NCBI RefSeq assembly: GCF_032716425.1
Contig: NZ_CP090420.1
Location: 558,001 to 622,000, forward strand
Source of the DNA: Pseudoalteromonas sp. N1230-9
GTDB taxonomy: Bacteria; Pseudomonadota; Gammaproteobacteria; Enterobacterales; Alteromonadaceae
Direction of reading: 5' to 3'
Length of the DNA stretch: 64,000 bases
The notes beneath the pieces are model-generated. The model saw nothing but the letters and a program-made list of their open reading frames with translations. It ran no database searches and had not been told where the DNA came from. The translations under genes were made by a program, and so were the position numbers. The stretch's first letter is position 1. Each line of letters begins with the position of its first letter. This document shows, piece by piece, positions 44,038 to 53,800 of this stretch.

Positions 44038-45636
44038 ATGAAAATTATTAAATCGAAGGCATTGTCTTTATCGGCAGTGGCAAGCACCATGTTGCTTGGC
44101 TTTGCATCAAGCCATGTTAATGCCCACGGATTTTTAGAAAGTCCTAAAGCACGTCAGGCGATTTGTAATGCTGATGGTGGTTATTGGTGGCCTGATGATG
44201 GCAGTGGTATTCCAAATCTAGCTTGTCGAGCAGCATTTGTTGAATCAGGACATGTACAGTTTGTACAAGATATTGAGTTTTCGGCTAATACGGCTGATTA
44301 CACTAACATTGCCGCAGTAAAACAAAGTGTACCCGATGGGGCATTGTGTGCCGCAGGAGATAGTGCAAAACGAGGTATGGATTTGCCTTCGCCGCATTGG
44401 CAACGCAGTGATGTTATTCCAAATGCGAATGGCGATATTTTAGTTCGCTTTTTAGCAAGCACGCCACATAACCCTAGCTTCTGGGAATTTTACCTAACAA
44501 AGCCAGGCTTCGATGGGGCAACGCAAGTTTTAACTTGGAATGACTTAGAGTTAGTTGCTGAATACGGCAACCTCGATTTTGTTATTGATGCAAACAATGA
44601 TCGTTATTACGAAATGAGTGTCTCAATTCCTGCTGGTCGCAGCGGTGATGCAATCTTGTATACGCGTTGGCAGCGTGAGGATGCCGGTGGTGAAGGTTTT
44701 TATAACTGTAGCGATATTACTATTGTAACCGACGCTGGACCAACAGATTCAACAAACTGGTCTGCACTCAGTTACTTTGTTCGCCAAGGGCAAGACGCTG
44801 TTGTCGGTGGCAATGTTTCTGCACGTTTGTTTGACGAAGCAGGGCAAGAGTTAGTGACTCAACAAATGCAAATAACCAGCGAAAATCAAGCGAATTGGCA
44901 GCAAACCTTTGCTGAGTTACTCAATCTTAATTACAGTCACCTGTTGCAAGTTGGTGTTCAAGGTAGTGATGGCAGTATTGCCTTTAATGCCAACGATGTA
45001 CTAACAAATCAAGTGTTTGCAACCAATGCAAACTACAGCTTTGCATTAAGTGTACAAGCTGCACCTGAAAACACAGCCCCCATTGTTCATCAACCCGATG
45101 ATTTACAAGTTAATGAAAATAGCAGTACGAAAGTGCATTTGCATGCCTTTGATGATCAACAAAGCGCATTAACTTATAGCTGGAATATACCTGCACCACT
45201 GAGTTTTACAGGCACTGGAGCTGATATCACCATCGTCGCGCCAGAGGTTAATAGCGATACTAGCTACACAGTGACAGCGTCGGTATCAGACGGTGAATTA
45301 ACCACTCAAACACGTTTTGTTGTGAATGTGCTAGACACCAACACAACACCTACCGAACCAAGCGTACCTACGTGGGATAGCACGCGCCAATATAACACCG
45401 GCGATCAAGTCAGTTTTGGCGGTGGAATTTACAGTGCCAAGTGGTGGAATCAAGGTGCACAGCCTGACAGCAGTGATGCATGGCAGCTTGAAGCGGGTAC
45501 AGCATCTGAACAATGGACGAGTGGCAAAGCCTATCAGGGCAGTGCCGAAGTAACCTATCAAGGAAAGCGCTATCGCGCACAATGGTGGACTCAAGGTGAT
45601 GTACCGAGTGAAAGCCAAGTATGGACAGAAATCTAA
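44038..45636 (+). CDS. AA10 lytic polysaccharide monooxygenase (GbpA/CBP21-like)
   Basis: A 532-residue secreted copper enzyme. Signal cleavage before His30 (HVNA/HGFLESP) would expose the N-terminal histidine of the copper brace; the second His is H120 in PSPHWQRSD, and the spacing of 90 matches CBP21-type enzymes. The AA10 domain ends near residue 235. A GbpA-like middle domain (about 245-335), an Ig/PKD domain (about 340-435) and two CBM5/12 modules (YSAKWWNQGA and YRAQWWTQGD) follow. It cleaves crystalline chitin oxidatively and helps the flanking chitinases. It lies 55 bases after the first chitinase. Confidence 0.95.
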   Translation: MKIIKSKALSLSAVASTMLLGFASSHVNAHGFLESPKARQAICNADGGYWWPDDGSGIPNLACRAAFVESGHVQFVQDIEFSANTADYTNIAAVKQSVPDGALCAAGDSAKRGMDLPSPHWQRSDVIPNANGDILVRFLASTPHNPSFWEFYLTKPGFDGATQVLTWNDLELVAEYGNLDFVIDANNDRYYEMSVSIPAGRSGDAILYTRWQREDAGGEGFYNCSDITIVTDAGPTDSTNWSALSYFVRQGQDAVVGGNVSARLFDEAGQELVTQQMQITSENQANWQQTFAELLNLNYSHLLQVGVQGSDGSIAFNANDVLTNQVFATNANYSFALSVQAAPENTAPIVHQPDDLQVNENSSTKVHLHAFDDQQSALTYSWNIPAPLSFTGTGADITIVAPEVNSDTSYTVTASVSDGELTTQTRFVVNVLDTNTTPTEPSVPTWDSTRQYNTGDQVSFGGGIYSAKWWNQGAQPDSSDAWQLEAGTASEQWTSGKAYQGSAEVTYQGKRYRAQWWTQGDVPSESQVWTEI

Positions 45637-45700
45637 AGTTTTGTAGTTCAAACTTTTCAATACAGCGTAAAGCTTAATAAAAATAGAGAAAGAGAGAATC

Positions 45701-48331
45701 ATGAATATAAAACAACTAAGCGCAGCCATTGGTGTTGCATTATTCGCAAGTGCAGCAAGTGCTGTTCCTTCAACCCCTGTTCTTAATTGGGAGCCACAAG
45801 AATACTCATTTGTTGAGGTGAATTTAGAAGGGACAGGATCATATAAAAGCCTTGTGAATCGTGTTGAACAAGTGACCATTAATGTACAGTGGAATGCATG
45901 GAGTGGTGATGGTGGCGACAGTTATAAAGTGTATTTTGACAATATGCTGGTAAACGAAGGCACGCTTGCAGCGGGTACTAAAAGTGGTGTAATTAGTTTC
46001 CCTTATAATAAAGCCGGTCGTCATACTATGTATGTCGAGCTTTGTGAAGGCGGCACGACTTGTGCGCGCAGTGAAGGCAAACCAATTGTTATTGCTGATA
46101 CCGACGGCGCACATTTAGCTCCATTGCCTATGGATTATGATCCAAACAATAAAAATATTGGTACAAAGCAAGGATTAGTCACTGGTGCTTACTTTGTTGA
46201 ATGGGGCATTTACGGTCGTGATTTCGATGTAACGAATATTCCTGCCCAAAACTTAACGCACATTTTATATGGCTTTATTCCAATTTGTGGTCCGAATGAC
46301 TCACTGACCGGTGGACCTAAAAATGCGTTAAATACCGCTTGTGCTGGTTCGCAGGATTTTGAAGTGGTTATTCATGATCCATGGGCTGCTGTTCAAAAAG
46401 CACTTCCGGGTGTTGATGCTAATGATCCAATCCGTGGTACATATTCACAGTTAATGGCGCTAAAACAGCGTTATCCTGATTTAAAAATCTTACCATCAGT
46501 GGGTGGTTGGACGTTATCAGACCCATTCGCGTATTTCACTAACAAGGCAAATCGTGACACCTTCGTCGCCTCGATGAAAGAGTTCTTAAAAACGTGGAAA
46601 TTCTACGATGGTGTTGATATTGACTGGGAATTCCCAGGTGGTGACGGCGCAAACCCTAATTTAGGTGATCCTGTCGCTGATGGTCCTGCATATGTTGCAT
46701 TGATGCAAGAGCTTCGCATCATGCTTGATGAGCTAGAAGCTGAAACTGGCCGTCAATATGAGCTTACTTCTGCAATTGGTGCTGGCTACGATAAAATTGA
46801 AGATGTTGATTATCAAGCCGCGAGCCAGTACATGGATTATATCTTTGCCATGACGTATGACTTCTATGGTGCGTGGAGTGGTGTAACAGGTCACCAAACA
46901 GCACTTTATTGTGGTACGCATTTCCGCCCAGGCCAATGTGATGGTACGGGTGTAGATGCTGGTGGTGTTCCTTATAAAGGCCCTGCTTACACAACCGATA
47001 ACGCAATTCAATTACTGCTTGCGCAAAATGTTCCATCGAAGAAAATTGTTGTTGGTACAGCAATGTATGGCCGTGGTTGGGAAGGTGTTTACCCTGCGGG
47101 CACAACCATTGATGGTAATCCAATGACTGCAACAGGATCGGGTCCATTAAAAGGCAGTAACGCACAAGGTGTGTGGGAAGATGGTGTAATCGATTATAAA
47201 GGCATTAAAGCACACATGATTGGTGCATCGGGTACGGGTATAAACGGCTTTGAAGTTGGTTATGATGAACAAGCAAAAGGCGCGTATGTTTGGAATCGTT
47301 CTACCGGTAAACTCATCACATATGATAGCCCTGCATCAGTTATCGCAAAAGGTAACTATGTTAACCAACATAACCTAGGTGGTTTATTTGCATGGGAAAT
47401 TGATGCGGATAACGGTGATATCCTAAATGCAATGCATGAAGGTTTAGGTGGTACCGTGACTGAGCCGACTAACAATGCACCTGTTGTCTCTGTGTCAGGT
47501 TCAGTTACAGTGAATGCGGGTGAAACTGTCTCAGTCAGTGCATCAGCAACAGATGCTGATAACGACCCTCTAAGCTTTAGCTGGACTGCTGATAATGCAC
47601 TTACAGTTTCGGGATCAAACTCAAATACGCTTGCGATTACAGCACCATCGGTCACTGTTGATACGCGATATATTGCAACAGTGACAGTATCTGATGGCAA
47701 AGCAAGTGTAAGCCGTAACGTGACAGTCAATGTCGTTGCGCCTGGTACAGGTGGAAACTCAGCGCCTGTTGTTTCAGCTATTACTGACAAAACAGTTGCA
47801 GAAGAGGCAAGCGTAGCCGTCTCAGTTTCTGCAACAGATGCAGATAACGATGCCCTTACTTATAATTGGACTGTACCTGCAGGCCTGACGTTAGTAGGTT
47901 CTGGTGCAAATGTGAGTTTGCAGGCAGCTAGTGTTACTGCTGATACAACCTACCCTGTATCGGTTGAGGTAAGCGATGGTCAAGCAGTTACATCAGTCAG
48001 CTTCAACGTGACAGTGACAGACTCAGGTACGACTAATCCTCCTGGTAATACAACATGGGATGAAGCTGCCATTTATGTGGGTGGTGATACTGTGATGTAT
48101 AACGGTGTTTTATATACTGCTAAATGGTGGACACAAGGTGATCGTCCAGATCTAGGTGGCGTATGGGAAGCAAGTTCACAGCCTACAGATGCAAATGGTG
48201 GTGTAATTTGGCAAGCAGCAGGCACTTATAACAGCGGCGACCAAGTGACTCACCAAGGTACTCAATACGAAGCGAAGTGGTGGACTCAAGGAGACGAGCC
48301 AGGCAGTGCTGATGTATGGAAAGCACTTTAA
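45701..48331 (+). CDS. Secreted GH18 chitinase (ChiA-like)
   Basis: An 876-residue chitinase. In order: signal peptide (ASAASA, residue 21 or so); the ChitinaseA N-terminal FnIII-like domain (TPVLNWEPQEYSFVEVNLEG, about 25-135); a GH18 barrel with DGVDIDWEFPGG (acid residue E310, matching Serratia ChiA E315) and the insertion AYFVEWGIYGRDF at the start of the barrel; two Ig/PKD domains (about 590-680 and 685-775); and two C-terminal CBM5/12 modules (YTAKWWTQGD and YEAKWWTQGD). ChiA enzymes are processive and work from the reducing end. It is the last gene before the shared terminator. Confidence 0.95.
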   Translation: MNIKQLSAAIGVALFASAASAVPSTPVLNWEPQEYSFVEVNLEGTGSYKSLVNRVEQVTINVQWNAWSGDGGDSYKVYFDNMLVNEGTLAAGTKSGVISFPYNKAGRHTMYVELCEGGTTCARSEGKPIVIADTDGAHLAPLPMDYDPNNKNIGTKQGLVTGAYFVEWGIYGRDFDVTNIPAQNLTHILYGFIPICGPNDSLTGGPKNALNTACAGSQDFEVVIHDPWAAVQKALPGVDANDPIRGTYSQLMALKQRYPDLKILPSVGGWTLSDPFAYFTNKANRDTFVASMKEFLKTWKFYDGVDIDWEFPGGDGANPNLGDPVADGPAYVALMQELRIMLDELEAETGRQYELTSAIGAGYDKIEDVDYQAASQYMDYIFAMTYDFYGAWSGVTGHQTALYCGTHFRPGQCDGTGVDAGGVPYKGPAYTTDNAIQLLLAQNVPSKKIVVGTAMYGRGWEGVYPAGTTIDGNPMTATGSGPLKGSNAQGVWEDGVIDYKGIKAHMIGASGTGINGFEVGYDEQAKGAYVWNRSTGKLITYDSPASVIAKGNYVNQHNLGGLFAWEIDADNGDILNAMHEGLGGTVTEPTNNAPVVSVSGSVTVNAGETVSVSASATDADNDPLSFSWTADNALTVSGSNSNTLAITAPSVTVDTRYIATVTVSDGKASVSRNVTVNVVAPGTGGNSAPVVSAITDKTVAEEASVAVSVSATDADNDALTYNWTVPAGLTLVGSGANVSLQAASVTADTTYPVSVEVSDGQAVTSVSFNVTVTDSGTTNPPGNTTWDEAAIYVGGDTVMYNGVLYTAKWWTQGDRPDLGGVWEASSQPTDANGGVIWQAAGTYNSGDQVTHQGTQYEAKWWTQGDEPGSADVWKAL

Positions 48332-48382
48332 GTGTTTTTTAGCCACATTTGAATGCGTTTCATGATAATGTGATTTCCCTCT

Positions 48383-48407
48383 AAAGCAGCCGTAAGGCTG
48401 CTTTTTT
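48383..48407 (+). terminator. Rho-independent terminator of the chitin cluster
   Basis: AAAGCAGCC and GGCTGCTTT pair around GTAA and are followed by a T-run, 51 bases after the last chitinase stop. Confidence 0.88.
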
Positions 48408-48492
48408 CATACTTGGACGTTTATTTTGGCCTTTTACTTACTATCAACCATACTTTGATAATGATTAACCATAGCTGCTGATAAGTATATTG

Positions 48493-49260
48493 ATGAAGTT
48501 AAAAGTGTGTATTCTGCTTTGTTCGATTTTGCTTTTTACAAAAGCGCTTGGTTGTGAACGCACGTTAAAGGTTGGAATATCTCAGCAATGGGCACCTTAT
48601 GTGCTTATTCGTGATAAAACGTTTTCTGGTATTGATATCCAGATCACTGAGTTTGTATTAAGTAAATCTGGGTTTTGCACACAATTTGTTTTACTCCCGT
48701 CTTCAAAGCGTGGCTTTGCTGAGCTGCGCTCAGGTAAAGTCGACTTACTTCCCGCTGCAAGTTTTAGTGAGGAGCGTGCTCAATTTAGCTACTTTTCAGA
48801 GCCTTATAGAAGAGAGGTGATGCGATTATTTTGGTATCCAAAAAAAGAGTATGCGGCACTTAGCCTAAAAGGATTATTACTCAAAGGTCAGGTTATTTTA
48901 ATTAATAGTGGTAGCTACTACGGTGAAGAGTTTACAACGCTTAGCCGAATCAAAATGTTTAAAAATCAAATTATGGCGGTACCTAAATTGCAACAACGTT
49001 TAGGTATGTTATTAGCAAAAAGAGTCGACTTTTTTATAGATGACGAGCTTGCAGGTCTTTACCTTATAGAGTCCCTTAACTTAAAGGGAATTGAGCTTCA
49101 TGATTATATTATTAACGATAATTGGGTGTCGTTTATGCTCAGCAAAACAACCTTAACAGAGTCTGAGCGTACTAGAATAAACAACACCATCATTGCACAC
49201 CAACAAACCATTACAGGCTTGATAGCTGAGCATATTAAAAGCTTTAGCCAAGACGAGTAA
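48493..49260 (+). CDS. Periplasmic solute-binding protein, SBP_bac_3 type
   Basis: A 255-residue protein with a signal peptide (MKLKVCILLCSILLFTKALG) and a polar amino-acid-binding-like fold (ERTLKVGISQQWAPYVL, FSGIDIQITEFVLSKSG, LRSGKVDLLPAASFSEERAQ, FSYFSEPYRREVM). No ABC permease or ATPase gene is near, as in many Alteromonadales orphan binding proteins; it could instead sense a ligand for a signalling system. I start at the ATG at 48493 instead of the TTG three bases earlier. Its end overlaps the convergent DUF2235 gene by 17 bases. Confidence 0.85.
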   Translation: MKLKVCILLCSILLFTKALGCERTLKVGISQQWAPYVLIRDKTFSGIDIQITEFVLSKSGFCTQFVLLPSSKRGFAELRSGKVDLLPAASFSEERAQFSYFSEPYRREVMRLFWYPKKEYAALSLKGLLLKGQVILINSGSYYGEEFTTLSRIKMFKNQIMAVPKLQQRLGMLLAKRVDFFIDDELAGLYLIESLNLKGIELHDYIINDNWVSFMLSKTTLTESERTRINNTIIAHQQTITGLIAEHIKSFSQDE

Positions 49261-50749
49261 CACGCAGCTTTATACGCCCAGCATTTGCCCCATAAAAGCG
49301 ATCAAGATCGTTTGCAAATGGGCAAAACTCACCTGATTTTGCTATACGGATATCGGCACCTTCTGCGATTTCGAAAAGGTGTTCATCGTTGTTATCAATT
49401 GCGCCAATGAGTGCAAACCATTGTGCGTGCGCTAAACGTCGAAATGGCTCGAGTAATGCCATTGGAATTTCTTTCACGCCCAGTTGTATATTATCGCGAT
49501 GCCAGCCGCCTGGGCCGCAACTAATACCGTCGTCATACCAAATTTGATCAGGGTAAGGCGTAAAACGATAGGTGCCACCTTGCTCTAACATAACACCCGT
49601 GTGATTGTATTTTTCAGAACCATACACTAAAACATCCTTGCTTTGACCAATACTAAGCACAGTCATATTTTGCTTATCAAGCGCAATATGTTGGCATAAC
49701 CCCTTAAATTTTAGCAGGTTGCCATCGTTATAAAGTACGTTATAGGTTAGGCTTTTAAGTGACTCAGGACGATAGCTTGTTAAGCGGTTGATCCTATGTG
49801 CGACAGTATGGTGAATAGTTGGCGGGTGGTCGCTTTGTTCGTTTTCAATAAGTACACAACATTCACGATCAACGAGTTTGAATAACGGATTGAACCAAAA
49901 ATAGTTTTGTTGATGACTGAGTGCTAGTGGGTCGGGCGTAACGGTGACATCGTCTTGTGCAATTAAGTTTCGATGCTCTTGTGGAAGTAACGTGTTGTAG
50001 TTGATGTCTGCGCTGGTTAAAAGGTTTAGTGCAACTGTTTGTTCAATTAACCACTCAATTGCATATCGTAGGCAAATGTCGGCTAAACCGTCACGATAGT
50101 AACCACCGCCTACATCGGAATGGGCACCAGCAAACCAAATTTCTTCAACATGGGGCGCTTTATTAATAAGCGTTGGTTCAAAAGCTCTGCGTTTTTCATC
50201 AAGTGCAACACAATGAAGGGCGGCTTTAATATTTGTCGCTAATGTATAGTTTTCAAAAATCACATGCTCAGCGCCACGGGTTGCTTTTGTAACTTTAGAA
50301 AACCCTATTGATGCAACAGTATCAAATACACATAAGTAAACATCATCACTAATAAGTGGCTCAAGGCATTTAGCAAAACGCCGTGCTAACGCTGCGCCAC
50401 GACTAAACCCCGTGAGCAGTACTTTATCGCCAACAGTGTAATAGCTTTTAAAGTCATTAATGGCGCGATTTAAGATACTGGCAACATCATCTCCTCTAGG
50501 TGCTAAAGCTTGATTGAAAAGGCGTTTAAAACGACTGCCTTGTGTGCCTATACCTTGATAATAAAAACTAATTTGATTAGGGAATGGTGTTTCTGGCTCA
50601 CTATTTAGTGCGCCGCCAAATAATAAGTGAAGTTTAAGTATGTTAGAGATACTGGCATCTTCTTTGAAATGTGCTGCGCTAAATTGCTCTGCATCACGGG
50701 GTTCGCTGCCAGTGCCATCAAAGTTGAAAATCAGCGTTTTAGGGGTCAT
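49244..50749 (-). CDS. DUF2235 alpha/beta hydrolase, Tle1-like phospholipase
   Basis: A 501-residue DUF2235 protein. The nucleophile elbow is GFSRGAA (S116), the start TLIFNFDGTGSEPRD is characteristic, and FAGAHSDVGGGY (H210, D212) supplies the second motif. Many DUF2235 proteins are T6SS phospholipase effectors (Tle1 type), but there is no VgrG, Hcp or immunity gene next to it and no signal peptide. It may be an orphan effector or a cytoplasmic esterase. AGGAATGACG precedes the ATG. It converges with and overlaps the binding-protein gene. Confidence 0.85.
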   Translation of the reverse strand: MTPKTLIFNFDGTGSEPRDAEQFSAAHFKEDASISNILKLHLLFGGALNSEPETPFPNQISFYYQGIGTQGSRFKRLFNQALAPRGDDVASILNRAINDFKSYYTVGDKVLLTGFSRGAALARRFAKCLEPLISDDVYLCVFDTVASIGFSKVTKATRGAEHVIFENYTLATNIKAALHCVALDEKRRAFEPTLINKAPHVEEIWFAGAHSDVGGGYYRDGLADICLRYAIEWLIEQTVALNLLTSADINYNTLLPQEHRNLIAQDDVTVTPDPLALSHQQNYFWFNPLFKLVDRECCVLIENEQSDHPPTIHHTVAHRINRLTSYRPESLKSLTYNVLYNDGNLLKFKGLCQHIALDKQNMTVLSIGQSKDVLVYGSEKYNHTGVMLEQGGTYRFTPYPDQIWYDDGISCGPGGWHRDNIQLGVKEIPMALLEPFRRLAHAQWFALIGAIDNNDEHLFEIAEGADIRIAKSGEFCPFANDLDRFYGANAGRIKLRVTRLG

Positions 50750-50827
50750 AGCGTCATTCCTTTAGTGGTTTGTCATAACATACAAGGCATTTGTTAAAAT
50801 TTGAAGACAAATTATGTTACTAACAAT

Positions 50828-50862
50828 AAAAAACGGGTTTTGCATGCAAAACCCGTTTTTTA
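50828..50862 (-). terminator. Terminator of the hybrid kinase gene
   Basis: AAACGGGTTTTGC and GCAAAACCCGTTT form a long perfect stem centred on a GCATGC palindrome. Read on the minus strand it follows the kinase stop by 11 bases and ends in a T-run; it also faces the DUF2235 promoter region. Confidence 0.85.
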
Positions 50863-50872
50863 TTTAGATAAG

Positions 50873-53800
50873 CTAGCTTACCTTTGCTACGGTGTGCTTC
50901 TGTAAGATATCAAGTAGAGTCTTGTAATCTCTTTCAATATCGAGCAGTTTTAATTGAATATCTTTTAAATGATCCTCTTTGCTTGCAGCGAGTACTTCGA
51001 GTTCGGTGAAATGCTTATGTAGTTTTGCTGCGCCTACATCACCACATGCACCTTTTAATGTGTGGCTTGTTGTCGCTATAGCGTGATAATCCTTATCTTT
51101 TATAGCACGAGTAAGGGTGGTTATCTTAATTTGTGAGCTGTCTAAAAACATCTTACTGACTTTGTTAAGTAGCACTTCATTATTCATTAAGCGGCTTAGG
51201 GCAGCCTCTTTATCCCAATGAAGCTTTTCTTCGTTTTTTGTCTGCGATGTTTGTTCTATATGTGATAGCTCAACTGAGTCATAAGGTGCTTTTGTTTCGG
51301 TCTTAAGGTTGTTTTTTGGGTAATTAGAAGCAATCCACTTTACCGTTGTGGTAATTAATTTGTCGGCACTTATGGGCTTGGTTATATAGTCATTCATACC
51401 TGCATGTAAGCACTTTTTGCGTTCACCAAGCATTGCATTTGCTGTCATTGCGATTATAGGGATGTCAATATGGTGTTCACCAGCACTTCCTTTTCGAATT
51501 TGTGCGGCTGCTTCGTAACCATTCAAAATGGGCATTTGGCAGTCCATGAGTACACAATGAAATGGCTCATCCTCAGCCGTTTGAGCTAAAATGTTAATAG
51601 CCTGTTGTCCATTGGAAGCTATTTCAAATTGAATACCTAAATTTGCAAGCGTGCCCTTTGCTACGGCAGCATTTATTTCATTATCATCAACAATAAGAGC
51701 CTTTGCACCGGCAATATCAAGATCAATATTTACTTGTGAATCAGTTTCACGACGCATTGGTTTATCTTCTGGTTGAAAAGAGGGGGGCAATAGTCGCTCA
51801 TCAACTAGTTTTAGCAAAAACTCTGAGGTTAGAACTGGTTTTGATATACGGATGAAAGAGCTGTATTTAGTTTGAGGTGCAGGCTCAGTTGGATTGACAA
51901 GTAGCACAAGTTTAAAGGGTAAACAGTAATCTGGTAAATGTTCACAAAGACTGTCTAATTTAGTAAATAACGGATGAGCTGGTTCTAAAATGAGGGTATC
52001 GAAAGGTTTCTCTTCATTTAGTTCAAAATTTTCAATCGTTACCTCTGACAGCTGCCCTCCATGTTGAGTTATTAGTTTTTCAATGCTTGATTTAAGCTCT
52101 GGTTGTTTGACTGATAAAGCAATGGTTCTGTTTTGTAATCGCTGGTGAGGTTGACGTTTTTGCGCTTCGTGACTATTCAAATTAATAATGAAGTTAAATG
52201 TACTTCCTTTCCCCTCACTTGACTCAAAGCTAATTTGCCCGTTTAGCAGGACTGCGAGTTGTTTACAAATAGATAAACCAAGCCCCGTACCGCCATATTG
52301 AGCTGCCACGCTATTATCAGCTTGTGTAAAAGCATTAAATAACTTGTTTTGGTTTTCCAGAGGAATCCCTATGCCCGTATCTTGAATTGAACAGCTGAGC
52401 GATATAATTTCATCGTCAATGCGTGTGGTAGTCGCGACTACTTTAATAAATCCAGCTTTAGTGAATTTAATTGCGTTATTAATCAGGTTTGTCAGTACTT
52501 GAGAATAGCGGTGAGGATCGGTAACTATTGAACAATATTCGATGCCGGTTATATCTAAAATGAACTCTAGATTCTTTTCTTGTGCTTTTATGGCTAGGCT
52601 TCCACTTAAGCTTTCAAAAAGTTTTATGGGGTTGAAAGCTCTGTGATCAAGGTCGAGTTTACCGGCTTCAATTTTGGATAAATCGAGAATGTCATTAATT
52701 AACACGTTCAAACTATTAACACTGACTTCTGTCATTTCTAAATAATGTTGCTGCTGGTTAGTCAGTGATTCACGTTTTATTAGGTTCAAAGTACCAATGA
52801 TGCCATTTAATGGAGTACGCATCTCATGGCTAATATTTGAAATGAAAGCACTTTTAATTTTACTCGCTTTTTCTAGATCTGCTGTCCGCTTGGCAACTTT
52901 TATTTCTAGCTCATTATTAGCTTGTTTAATTTTGTCGTTTGCTACCTTCTCTACGGTTATATCACGTATGATTATAGCGGTTCCATTATGCTGGTAATGA
53001 TCATCAATTATGGCAGAAAAAGCGAGGGCTAGATTTACAGGAGGCTTATTTTCAGGTTGATATTCAAGCTCTATTGTATGTTGTTTTCGATTGATTTTTA
53101 ATTCATTACATTGCTTTTGAATGTCGATGTTAGGGAGCAATGTGAGTTTGTTTATATTCGTCCCTATAACTTGCTCACGCTGTAAAGCAAATAGCTCTGA
53201 GGCAGCTCTATTCCAGCTTGATACTAACCCGATGTTATTCACACCTATAATGGCATCTTTTGAGCCGCTAATAATAGCCGATGATACTGCTCGTGCTTCA
53301 GCAAGCTCCCTATTACGTTTTAAATTGCGATTAACAAAGCTTAATATGATGATTAAAGTTATCGAAATACCTAGGAGGAAAAGGTAGGCTCCAGTTCGCT
53401 GCTCTAGCTCCATTTTGCTTATATTATCATCGGAGATGACCAGATGCGCATCAATGAAACCATTTTCTAAATCACCTGTAAGTGGAATGCGTTTACTGAG
53501 TGCTTCACTAGGTTTTTCACCTATCGTATTAGCGCTGATGCTCATTAACTTTGTATGTGTTGTTGGCTCTGACTTGTAAACCGTATTCCACCTTTTTGTT
53601 GGCATCAGATCTCGGCTAAACTCTAAATCACTATTTGGGTGAATGAGAAAGTAGCCTTTGCTGTCAGTTAAAATTAAAGAGTTAGGCCGCTGAACCATGG
53701 CATTTAAAGAGTTAAACAAGAGCTTTATGTTTATATTTGCAATGATTAACCCATAGCGCTCCATGTCATCATTAAAAATAGGTAATGCAATACGCAGCAT

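Noticed and set aside
45331..47165. Several long minus-strand frames across the LPMO and ChiA genes
   Set aside because: They are antisense to proteins with complete catalytic motifs; no start signals or families.
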